Source: Ulva prolifera
Lineage: Eukaryota; Chlorophyta; Ulvophyceae; Ulvales; Ulvaceae
Direction: 5' to 3'
Length of the DNA stretch: 64,000 nucleotides
Assembly (NCBI GenBank): GCA_023078555.1
Contig: CM041202.1
Span: 2,662,022 to 2,726,021 of the forward strand
This document shows, piece after piece, positions 24,401 through 34,277 of this stretch. How positions within the stretch are numbered: the first letter of the stretch is position 1; every line of letters starts with the position of its first letter. Below the pieces are notes generated by a model. The model had not been told where the DNA came from, did no database searches, and saw nothing but the letters and a program-made list of their open reading frames with translations. Made by a program: the position numbers and the translations under genes.

Positions 24401-24628
24401 CATTGGATAGTTCTTGCAAAGGGCCCCTACTGAGCAACGCGTTCTTGACACTTTGTGATCTTGCAGGTTCCAAAGGAACATCTGCCCGCATTTCACTCCA
24501 AAATTGCAGAATGGGCCCGTGAAGGTGGCCTTATGCATGAAGAACAGAACGGTGAGAAGAATGAAAATTCCAGCGGCGTGGCGGATCATATCCCATTTTT
24601 CAAGCCAGTGTCGCCATCAGGAGGGTGA
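21483..24628 (+). CDS. DNAAF3: Dynein axonemal assembly factor 3 (PF22-like)
   Basis: Cytoplasmic factor that pre-assembles axonemal dynein arms. Exons: 21483-21635, 21681-22154, 22264-22457, 22846-22957, 23071-23232, then at least one acidic exon near 23480-23680, one ending at 24305, and the last at 24467-24628. The first five join in phase. Family landmarks: the start CHFWGYTGSIDLI; VSVHLYIYEDSPEALARHLL; WDLRCRKWYGERYDFRRNMV; DWDYHMRLLD; FRHWRMTGLAYEVRDCQYN then VPNQSL; YGLWSDILCSPYHSFGTACE; FKHTAVDVSERNILALLHEL; and the C-terminal domain IHLVTGDFVKQLSGRRALAG then VGVMHAHLLR and LAPGSRVLAESAKNVLQ. These follow the order of the two DNAAF3 domains (DUF4470, DUF4471). A variable Ser/Thr/Glu-rich insert separates them. 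It implies motile cilia in the life cycle. Confidence 0.9.
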
Positions 24629-25094
24629 TGCGCAAGATTGTGCAAGATCAGTTCGTGACCATCCGAGTGAGTCGCACATCTCGAAAATCACTGAACATGT
24701 GATGTAATCTATGAGGTCTCCATATTCATGTTGACGCTTGACAGTAGGCACCCATCATAACGGCGACGGCACTCAAACGATGTCACTGGACACTTCACAG
24801 ACTCTAGCAGGCCCTTGCATCAGTGGCAAGATAATCGTAGGGCGATGAGCAGATATTGTGTCTGCTTTGGCTGTACACGCAAACTTCAGGGTGTTCTTTG
24901 TTTCAAAAATCGTGGACAATGGCGCATTGTACACAATCTTGAGTAATAGCATGTCGCAGCCAGTGGATCTGATTGTAAATAAAGCAGACATTGCCTTAAT
25001 TTGCATAGCTGCTGGGTTGTAACGTCAAAGTAGACTCAACACCACCCCTGGCCCAGCCACATGTTGAAATTGCATTGTGCTGAAAATAGTACAG
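24629..25094. other. Convergent 3' flanks of DNAAF3 and the PsbP-like gene
   Basis: 466 bases between two facing stop codons. No gene seen. Confidence 0.5.
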
Positions 25095-26314
25095 CTATGC
25101 AACACGGAAAGTTCGCGCTGCTTGTCTCAGACTGTCTGCCACAGCTGCAAATTTGGCATCAAGTGTGCCCCCTGTCGCTGTGTAAACATACCCATCCTTT
25201 CCTACCGCAGCAACTTGAAAAGCATGCTTCTCTGGCGTTGATATAGTGTTGTCAAACGCATCCACACACCTGCATCCATTCCAAGCGTTAAGCCACAGGA
25301 ACTTGTCTGGTTTACTTCAACTGGAAGACGGCTGAATGACTCCTCAAAGATCATGTAAAGGCCACTGTTGTGCGTCCCTGTGGACGTGCGGTCATCCACA
25401 CAACAACAACAGTACGCCGTGATTATGCACACCGTTTTCGTCCACGTATGCCTTCGATCACATCTCCCTTGCATGCTGACTCCTTGAACTCAAGCTCTAG
25501 ATATACGTGGCCATCTTGTTCTTCCCGGAAGGAAGATGACAGCACCGAGAACTCAAACATGCTGTCCTGTCCGGTTTTTGCAGATATGGCCCCGTCCAGG
25601 AACTGTTGTCTACCCTCGGCGGTATCCAGATGAGACTGCGAGAAACTTTGACTTAATGATAGGCTGGACAGCTTCTCTCGGGACACGTTCAATGTGATGT
25701 TGTTCGGGAAGTCGCCTGCAACCACCAAGACTCCAGGAACTTTCATGGAGCTACGATCCTGCAACAGACACAGAGCTGCCTTGAGAACCAATGCATGTGA
25801 GCTTACGGGTCTGTAATCCTTTGACCAGCTGCTATGAGTCGTAGGCTTTGCAGAATCCTGAAGCGAGTGTCAACAGGCATATTTTTGAATCAGGTACCTT
25901 CCCACACTGGGCACGGCATATGCGCACGTGGATTGCAGAAGCACACAGCTATGCGCTAGGCTACAGGAACTAATCAACATGTATGCATCATTCAGCACAT
26001 CGGTTGCGCGGGCACTGCATGGACGACGCCAGGGGCACTGGCTCAGCGTGAGAGCAGAAGTGAGGCCAGGGGCGCACGATCGCAACCGCCCATTTGTCCG
26101 GGTACTCGAACGAGAACTGCCCGTCCCCCCCGACAAACCTCCTCGATATTACTGCTTGTGTAGCTGTAGCCACTTCGCAGTGCACTATAGCCAAGAGCGC
26201 TCCCATTGGGGCTGCGAGCGTGACATCGCGTCGGTGTGCATGCACAACCGGCGCCTGGCCTCGAGTCCACGACCTTTGGCGACAACGGAAGCGTGTTCGG
26301 ACAAGTGATCGCAT
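25095..26314 (-). CDS. PsbP-domain thylakoid lumen protein (PPD family)
   Basis: Lumenal protein of the PsbP/PsbP-like/PPD group, which assist photosystem II or other thylakoid complexes. Exon 1 from ATG 26314 begins basic (MRSLVRTRFRCRQRSWTRGQ), then HRRDVTLAAPMGALLAIVHC, a twin-Arg plus hydrophobic stretch expected of a bipartite plastid-then-Tat lumen signal. The domain starts FSFEYPDKWAVAI, the usual PsbP opening 'Y.F.YP.GW'; donor GTGCGC at about 26080. Exon 2 (about 25774-25430) reads VPGVLVVAGDFPNNITLNVS then LEFKESACKGDVIEG. The final exon is about 25238-25095 with HAFQVAAVGKDGYVYTATGG and FAAVADSLRQAARTFRVA, the typical C-terminus. An open frame at 25280-25400 may be a further exon. 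Which PPD subgroup it belongs to is not clear. Confidence 0.82.
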
Positions 26315-26713
26315 ATTCTACGGTGTATCCACTCGAAGTTTCGGACTCAGTATCGCATACCCCGAGTTCCAACAGTTGAAGATCCCGTTCCCACTTTGGC
26401 ATGCGCATCCCTGCACGCCCAGCACCAGGTACACATGTTCGACGTAACAGATGACATCATGACTTGGCACCGAGGAGAAGTGATCGCGGTGTGATGCTGT
26501 GGGGCCGCAGTGGCACCTGGACTGCGTAGGATTGAGCTGACAGGTTCGGCACTGTCCTATATGTGCGCACCCACGCCACGCTCACATCTCACCTACTCGG
26601 GTACTGCAGCGCACTGTTGCTGATCCCTCATTGGAGATTGCTGGTCTTACATGCTATCCTTTGTGCCCTACTTGTAGGTGACTCGTGCTGGCATTTGCTA
26701 CAAGCCCGAATAC
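26315..26713. other. Upstream flank of the PsbP-like gene
   Basis: About 400 bases between the PsbP-like start and the stop of the next minus-strand gene. No gene or clear motif was seen. Confidence 0.4.
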
Positions 26714-27724
26714 TCACACGATGTGACCAAATGTGATCTTGAGCTGCTCCCGGCCCTTACCTAGCAGAACAGAAAGTGACAGCCCGCGGGCACCTGTGAG
26801 CTGACAGTAAGTGGCAGTATCCTGCAAGAGGTCTGCAGAATGGTTCCGAAAAGGACACTGCACCCACCTAGTTCGAGCTTTTTTCCTACTGCTGCCCCGT
26901 TGGCAATCTTGCCTAGGCCACAACTATGCTCCGGCATGATGTACGTCAGCGTTGTCAAAACCTGTTCCCTTGCCTGCGGGACAAAAAATGTGAGGAGCAG
27001 TCCCACGCCATGCCACATTCTGATGATCTATATACCAAGGCTGTAGCCCGATCATCCTATACATGCTGCCAGGGACAACGTTAGATGTGAGCACATATAT
27101 GCTGCCTCCCAACACGTGATTTCTTTTACGTATAATTTGATGGGAGGTTCGGATCTGGACGACCTATCATGGCTGGACATAGTGATGTCTAGCCATGTCC
27201 GTAAGGGCGCGGACAGTGCAGCCCAGTCTGACTGATGAGGCATGAGATCACCAACGTCTAGACGATCTCAATTGACTCATACAAGGTAAAATTGCATGAT
27301 CTCGCACAGACCTTGTATTGATCGCCGGCGACGAGTCGTGGCTTCAGACGAGATTCCATGTAGGACCTGGCTGAGGATGCATGTTCGCTGAAGTCGCCAC
27401 AGTCCTGCCGAAAGCTTGCCTGGACGTCGGCTCGACGGTCACATGTGCGTGCCTACGCCACTGGTTTAACAACGGTCTGCACCGCGCCACTGCGATGCGC
27501 TTGGCTTAATCGCCTCGTTTGCTCTTGCCTCACCGGTATCGCCTGCCATCAGTGTACACGATGTACTGGCATGCAATGGTCTCCGTGCATGTGTTTCCTG
27601 ACGCAATGCGTGGTGATGGAGCATTGATATCGGAGCAGCGATCGATCTCTTGCCTGCATATACCGGGCGTGCCATAATGCAAGCCCGTTGCGAGCGCTGA
27701 TAGCATTTGCAGGATTAGAGACAT
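26714..27724 (-). CDS. Unassigned compact gene, four probable exons
   Basis: Family not recognised. ATG 27724 opens MSLILQMLSALATGLHYGTP. Exon 2 (about 27422-27312, donor GTCTGT) reads DCGDFSEHASSARSYMESRL then KPRLVAGDQYK. Exon 3 (about 26976-26855) reads AREQVLTTLTYIMPEHSCGL then GKIANGAAVGKKLELGG. The last exon (about 26822-26714) reads DTATYCQLTGARGLSLSVLL and stops at TGA 26714-26716. Exons 2, 3 and 4 join in phase 0 and the junctions have AG acceptors; the exon 1 donor is ambiguous (GTGTAC or GTGAGG). Product about 180-190 residues, soluble, Cys-containing. The start codon overlaps an ATG on the opposite strand (27723-27725). Confidence 0.5.
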
Positions 27725-27815
27725 GGACTCGCTACTTTCGTCGATTTTGCGAGGCCGCTGCGTTGTCTGACCTTTTTCGTTGGCATTGACAGCGTGGGGC
27801 TTACAGCGCTCTTCG

Positions 27816-29212
27816 ATGGCCGCTTGCCATCCGATACAAGGAGGACGGATCTACTCATGCCGAGTCAACGGTGAAGTCGTGACATTTGATGTCGATATTC
27901 CAGATCGGGCTGTAGCCAAGTGCGAGGCAATTCAGCATCGTGGGATCGCCAGACAGACATGGGTCGTCGATGTTTTTCAAACGAAACCTGGCAGGGCCTT
28001 GCGATCACACTGGCTCCATGTCTGCATGCGCATATTCGTGCAGGCAAGCCATTGTTGAATGTCACGAAGACAGAAGAAATCAGCGCTGGAAGGTCGTGGT
28101 GAAGCGTGGAACGTTTGGGCAGTGCACGTTGAGGTCTGGCAGCGAAGAGTGGACTGCTAGTCCAACCTCTCCGCGCGTCGGGGCGCAATGGACAGATAAT
28201 AAAATGTCACTCCTGCGCGTGGTCGTGGACTGGCGGTCGAGCGACAAAACCAAGAGTCGTAGTGCACATCGTCAGGCCGACAGTGCCAGTGACCCGGCGA
28301 ACACGCGACCTGCAAAGTTCAGGTCACAGGATATGCAGGCGAGGACTACGCCTCTTCAGAAAAGCCATCAACAGAACATGCAACATTTCGCAAGGAAATC
28401 CCCTCGAGATGCCCAGCCCAAGGGTGCCGAGAACATTCCCATCCTGCAGCAGCACCGATCTCCCTCCAGACCACCCGAGCAGCACAAAACCGCGGTGCTT
28501 GATGCTGTTCAATCAGCCAACAAGGTGAAGCCCTCTCAACCTACTTGGCCCTGCTGATCTGAAGATCAGCGATCGTTGCGCAGCGGACGCACAGACCAGG
28601 GCTCCAGGCAGCGAAACAGATATGGCAGACTGCAAACATCACATCACATCGATGTATTCAAACACGATGGGCGGTGCAGGATGACATTGCGAACTTGGCG
28701 AAACGTTCATCATCAACCATTCCAGAGCCTCGCGCCCCGCCCTCCGGTCCAGTTGCACCTTCGGCAGCCCAGAAACAATCGATCCATATTGGGATATCAG
28801 TTGGATGCACCGCTTCAAATCCGAAGCCGGCATCGCGGCACATGACAGACAGCTTCGCGAAGTACACAGCCTGGCTAGGAGTGCACCACCTTTGCCTGCG
28901 CCACGACGGCCAGGCAGGCCGCTTCGCTGTCCGATCAGTGAAAACCGAGCGTGGCGCCTGCGTCCTGAAGGAGCAGCCGCTTGTGCATTGGCTCACACCC
29001 GATGCCGGAAACGTCTGCGCCTTTTGCTTGAAGGAGCTGGGTGCGCTTTCAAGACTTCCCTTCATGTACACTAACGCAAGACCACCCAGATACCTGGTGC
29101 CCCCTGCATGTAGAAATGGTTTGTGGATTGGTGCTTCCAAGTAACAATTACATGTGCACCTACACCATCCCCACTCAGCTGTCTGTAAATGATCAGCTTT
29201 GCCTGTGCTTGC

Positions 29213-29246
<34 letters not shown>

Positions 29247-32200
29247 GGGCCGCTGCAGGCCACGTTGTCTGGCAATAATGAAGTCGTCGTTCCACGTGGG
29301 CATCACACCTCACTCACAGAGAGGCACCCCAAGCGAGCATCACTGCCAAATCCCCCCCCCACGCACCCTCGTTCTGTGTAGCTGCGCTCCCTGCCGCCAC
29401 CCGCAGCTCCGCTGTGCAGCACCAGTCAGCCGCTGCATCAACCGTGCCGCTCCTCAACAGCACGTGAAGCTGCATTTATCTACCATGCCTGCTATCGCAG
29501 TGCTGTGGTGCAGGCACAGACGGCACCGCGCACCAGCCTCCAGACGCGGCGCCGTGGGAGGCGTACTGCTGTGCAGGCCACGCCGCGGCCGACGTGCAGA
29601 TCGCGGCCGTCATGGCCGACCGGGCGCGCGCGGCCGCCGCGGACGTTCGCTCCGGCCGCGTCCTGCGCTTCTGCGCCGCCCTGCAGAGCCTCGACAGCCC
29701 GGTCGCGCTCGCCAGGCGCCTGCAGGTGCGCCACGTCTGCCCCGCTCCGCCCTCCCTCCCGATGAAAGGGTACAAGGACTCGGGCCGCTGAGCACTCACA
29801 CAAGTTCCCCGGCATCTCAATGAAGCATTTATCCGGGGATTCTTCAAGTTCCCATTCCTCCGTCCACCGGGGATATGCAATCGATGTTCATCGATGTGCA
29901 TGTGCATACAGACATTCACACAGGTGTACTGCACTACAACTCTGCCGTGTCGCTGGATCACCGGTTGTTTCATGCACTGCAGGCATGCACGCCAGATCAA
30001 TGGTTGTGTGCACACCTGCAGCGTCACCATGGGGTGCAGGGGATGAGGCCGGAGATGGCACTGGAGGCGGCCGCCGTCGCGGCGGCTGCGGCGGCAGCCC
30101 TGTACGACTGCCTACAGCCGTGGGAGGCGCCGCGCCTCAGCCACTTCCCGCGCCACATCGCGGAGATGGTGCGCAAGTCGAAGGACATGCCCGCGTTCCC
30201 AGCCGAGGTGCGGCCTCTGGCACACAGCTCCACAGGGGCACTGGCCGCTGAATGCAGTCTCGCTCATGAGGCAATCCCGCCGGGTGAGCGTTGTCTGGAA
30301 GAGCAGCCGCGAGGATGGAGCCTCGCGGCCAGGGGCAGAGATGGAGGATTGTGATGCCAGGCGGCACATGCACGGGAGCATGCCACACGGCACATTTGGG
30401 AGAGAGAAGTGCAACGCAACCACTGCTGTTTCCGGCATCTGCTGTGGTGTTCAATTACAACAGCCGTCGCCGTGCGTAGGCGTGTGGCATGGGCGCTGTG
30501 CCCTTTAGGCCGCGCGCCACCGGGCTTGTGCCGCTGCCCCTACAGTGAAAGACGGCGGTAGTCAAGTGAATGTACTGACTTAATGCACTGTCATAAGCAC
30601 ACGACTTGCGATCCTCTGTGGCCAGAGCCTGCAGCGCCCCGGTCGCCACTGCGTGTGCCCATGTGCACTGTGTTCAATGTGACCATGCAAACACATGCAT
30701 GCATTTGCAGCGCCCCGTCGAGGTGCTTGTGGAGTGCAGATGCGGGCGTTCGCGGAGCGGCAGGTGTCCAAGGGCTCCCCGGCGGCGGCGCGGGCGCGCA
30801 TCGCGGCGGCGGGCGCGATCGCCGCCAACAACTCGTTCAACATCTACGACGCCGCCCTGTCCCGCACCGTCGGCCACGGCCTGTACCTCGCGGCCGCGAT
30901 GCTCAACCACTCCTGCGACCCCAACTGCTCCGTGTCCTTCCATGGTGCGCCCCCGGCGCCGTCACTCGGCTCAGCCCGGCGCAACTGGGCTCACCGTCAC
31001 CGTAGGTGTTCAGGAGAACGCTCTAGTTGGACAGATGCTCTTCGTCTACTTTGGTGTCAGATGCGGCGCAGTAGCTCGGCACGACGGGGGTCTCCACTGG
31101 AAATTCCCTTCTGCACTGCATGCTGCAAAGCGCAGCGCCGACAACAGCGGTGGCATGTGTTCAATGCATGCGATTGGACAAATTGGGGTCGCGAACGCGT
31201 GCCTGTGGCAGTTGCGGCTGGGGCCCGGGCGGACAGCGTAATGTGTGGTTGAGGCGCGACAGCGAAACAGAGGCGCATTGGCACTGGCTAACTGTGACCA
31301 TGCACTACGTGGCACCGCGCCAGCTCAGCCAGGGATGAGAGGCGAAGCTAGTGTCCGGGGGGGGGGGGGGGGGGGGGTATCATGGGGCGGGTAGCCGCAG
31401 TTCTGTCACTGTGTGCAGACGGCTGTGCGCTTGAGACCCCAATGCAACACACTGCACTGCCACGTCAGCAGGCTGACTACGGCACGTCTGCTGCCAAAGT
31501 GCCAGCACGATTGCGCACCGGACCAGTTGCCATGTCACTCATGGCACAACATGCCTCAATTGCACTCGCAGTGGCTCCCATGCTGCCCACCAGGCCGCGC
31601 CGCGCCCGGAGTAGCCCCCGACGGCCGCACATGCATGCAGGCTCGCAGCTGTGCGTGCACGCGACGCGCCCGATCGCGGCCGGAGAAGCGCTCACCATCT
31701 CCTACGTGGACCTGCTGTCCCCTCCGATCTCGCGCCAGTGCGCGCTCCTGCAGAGCTACGGCTTCCTGTGCGGCTGCACGCGCTGCTGTGCCCCCGCCAC
31801 CGCGGCAGTCGGCCACGCGTGCCTCTGGACCGTCCGGGGGCACCCCTGCAGCAGCAGCAGCGCGGCGCCGCCATGGCAGCTGGTCCCGAGTGAGGGCCCG
31901 CTCCAGGCGATCCTGGCTGCGGAGCCCGGCGAGGAGGGCGTCGGGGGTGCCGTGGGTGGCGTGGCAGACGGCGGGGACGACGGCGGCGCGTGGGAGTGCT
32001 GCCCGGCGCTGCGCGAGGCTGCGCACGCCATGCACAACGTCTCGCAGGTGCTGCAGACTCAGGACTTGCAGCCGCCGATGCTACAGGCGCTCAAGCGGCG
32101 GCTGAATGTGTGCCCCCCCCCCGCCCTGACGTGATGCATGCAATGCATGCGTTCCGCGGTGAGGAGGCGCGGCCATGTGCTTGCTCGTCGCTGGGCCAAC

Positions 32201-32940
32201 GTTGCCTCAAATGTGACTGTTTTGCTGGCACAGCTCCCCGTCGCTGTGACCATGCAGCAGATGACGGAAGGGTTGGATACGTGCATGTCACGCATTTTGT
32301 TGTGAGGCAAAGCCTAGGCTTGCCTGCATTCTCGACCCAGTGTGGTGGGGGGGTCAGAGCACACCCAGGTCCGATGCATGCATACATGCATGCAGTGATC
32401 ACACGATGCCACGCCGCATCGACACATGCCCCAGTGAAGACAGGGCGTGGTGGACGCGTGCAGGGGGCAATGGACGCGTTGTGCCGGTGGGCCCACCCTG
32501 CGCACTGGGTCGCGCTCTCTGCCCTCTTCACCATGGCCGACCTCGCAGAGCGTGAGGCTGACTGGGCTGCCGTCGACGAAGCCACCACCTCCCTCCTCGA
32601 ACGCCTGCCAGCCGTCATCAGCCGCCACCACATCGTGCATGCATGCGCGCTGCGGCGGCGCGGCAAGGCGCGCATGAAGCTGGCGAACGCCGGGCGGCGC
32701 GCCGCGCGAAAGCGCGGCGACGCGGCGCCAGCTGCGGCGGCCAAGTGCATCAATAGCGCGGAGATGGCAGTGTGGGCCGCGGAGGGCCGCGCGACGTGGC
32801 CGGGGCTGCTCGGCATGGCCGTGCTGGACCTGGAGGCTGCGCGGGACGTGTTTGTGGTGTGCAATGGGCGGGCGCATGAGAGCGTGTCGACATGTGAGCG
32901 CTGGCTCGGGGTCTGTGAGTGCATGGCGCTAGGCTGGTGA
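27816..32940 (+). CDS. SET-domain (SMYD-type) lysine methyltransferase with long N-terminal extension
   Basis: Protein lysine N-methyltransferase using S-adenosylmethionine; substrate unknown. The catalytic part follows SMYD order. The N-terminal SET half is in an exon from 28681 (GRFAVRSVKTERGACVLKEQ, then LTPDAGNVCAFCLKEL). The SET core at about 30751-30945 has AANNSFNIYDAALSRTVGHG and the hallmark AAAMLNHSCDPNCSV. At about 31649-32107 it has RPIAAGEALTISYVDLL and the post-SET Cys cluster YGFLCGCTRCC. A helical C-terminal exon of TPR-like character (about 32463-32940, MADLAEREADWAAVDEATTS) ends at TGA 32940. The MYND zinc finger between the SET halves is poorly conserved: a CxxC is visible at the end of the first exon and a CCxxH later. 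An N-terminal region of about 240 residues (27816-28529: RIYSCRVNGEVVTFDVDIPD, then a basic Gln/Ser/Pro-rich stretch) is joined because donor 28530 and acceptor 28680 match in phase; it could be a separate gene. Codon use turns sharply GC-rich after about 29.5 kb. Confidence 0.8.
29216..29244 (+). repeat. Poly-C tract, 29 bases, followed by GGGGG
   Basis: Uninterrupted run of 29 C in an intron of the SET-domain gene. Exact length may suffer from sequencing error. Confidence 0.95.
31357..31377 (+). repeat. Poly-G tract, 21 bases
   Basis: Uninterrupted run of 21 G in the intron between the two SET-core exons of the methyltransferase gene. Confidence 0.95.
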
Positions 32941-34277
32941 GCCGTGCAGGTACAGTCGGCAGGTACGCTTGGCGCCAGAGGTCCATGGAAGTGCCTTGGC
33001 GGTAGCGCTTCATCACACATGGCCAGGCCCGTGATGTGAGCGCATGCAAGGGCTGTGCACGATTGGAGGGAGTGAACTGGTAGTGGCACTGATTGCAGAG
33101 GTGTAAGTGAGGTGCTATGTGCTGATACGGGATCTTGGCCTGACGATATTTTTATCTGTGGTGTGCATGCTACACGTTCTGGTGAATAGAATCGAGAAAG
33201 ATGAAAATGACAAGAATATGGTAAAAATGCAGATGGGACACCTGCTGGGTTGATGCGTGCCTGCGACGCCAAGCTCGTAGCACACTTAGCCTTCTAGTTC
33301 ATTGCATGTATACACAAGCCTGATGTTCGTCAATGTCTCCATGGTACATGCCTAAGTAATCATGCATACACACCAGAGGACACAACCGGCTCGCCTGCTT
33401 GAGGCAGGAAGAAGTGAATGTGTCATATCCGTGGCATATTTTCCTCCCGCATGAAATCGCAATGCACTCAGAATCGTACGCAGTTACAAAGATAATGTAC
33501 ATCGAAGGGCTGCGACTGAGTGTGCCTGTGCGCCCCGGGACTCAGCAAGCCTAGGATGCGAACGAGTGCGTGACGTCGCACAAAACAGCGTCATCATCAT
33601 ACACACATCAAGGACCTCTTTAAAATGATGCAGCAGCCCATACCATGAGCTGCTACCATGGAAAAATTGCGGCATGCGTGGAGCAGCATCACGGCGTGCA
33701 CCCTGGCGTGTGGACCAAAGGCAAGCACGGCCTCAAGCTTGCTATCATCGTATTACGGCAAGCAGACAAGCCAATCATCACAAACTCTCCACCACGGTGG
33801 CTCTAGGTCTGGTGGCTCTTCAGCGTACAGCTGCTCAGTCATGGCCTACCAGCTCTGATTGAACGAATTGTCCAGGACTACACCCCCGCCACACCTTCGC
33901 TATGGAGGACCCATCTGTTTGACCCCGACCCGTCCACGTTAGCACTTACCAAAGCCTGATCCCCCGATGGACCATGCACGGGTACCCAGGACACCCCTCT
34001 CGCCCCACCAAGGCTGGCAAGCCCCGGTCATGCTGCAGCGGCGGTGCCTGCAATCTAGCCAGGTGCCCAACCTGTGCAAGGTTGGTCGGCGAAGAATCTC
34101 ACGAGCTTGACAGACGGAGCCACCTGTAACCTCTCAGAGATCAATTCTGGAGTCGCACGCTGTCGTTGGTGCTCACCCGGGGCGGCGGGATCACGCAGGG
34201 ATCATCTTCCATCCTTCCGAGGTCCCACGCCGCGGCACCGGCTCTCCCAGGCGCTGCCGAGGGCCTGCCGGCTGGTG
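32941..34277. other. Convergent 3' flanks; no gene supported
   Basis: About 1.3 kb between the stop of the SET gene and the stop of the coiled-coil gene. It is AT-richer than its neighbours. Short frames at 33299-33862 are not protein-like. Confidence 0.45.

Noticed and set aside
28674-29144. Separate small gene starting at 28674
   Set aside because: The apparent start is GTG and a CAG acceptor lies directly before the frame; the phase matches an upstream donor, so it is an internal exon of the SET gene.
29216-29249. C run followed by G run as telomere-like or terminator signal
   Set aside because: No telomeric repeat unit is present and the tract is internal to an intron; treated as a homopolymer.
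30678-32100. Horizontal transfer as the cause of the GC-rich exons
   Set aside because: The GC-rich exons complete conserved eukaryotic proteins (SET, TROL, CCP5) with normal introns, so composition change within genes fits better.
32091-33272. 393-codon minus-strand open frame
   Set aside because: It is the antisense of GC-rich exons of the SET-domain gene; such shadows are expected at high GC and the composition is not protein-like.
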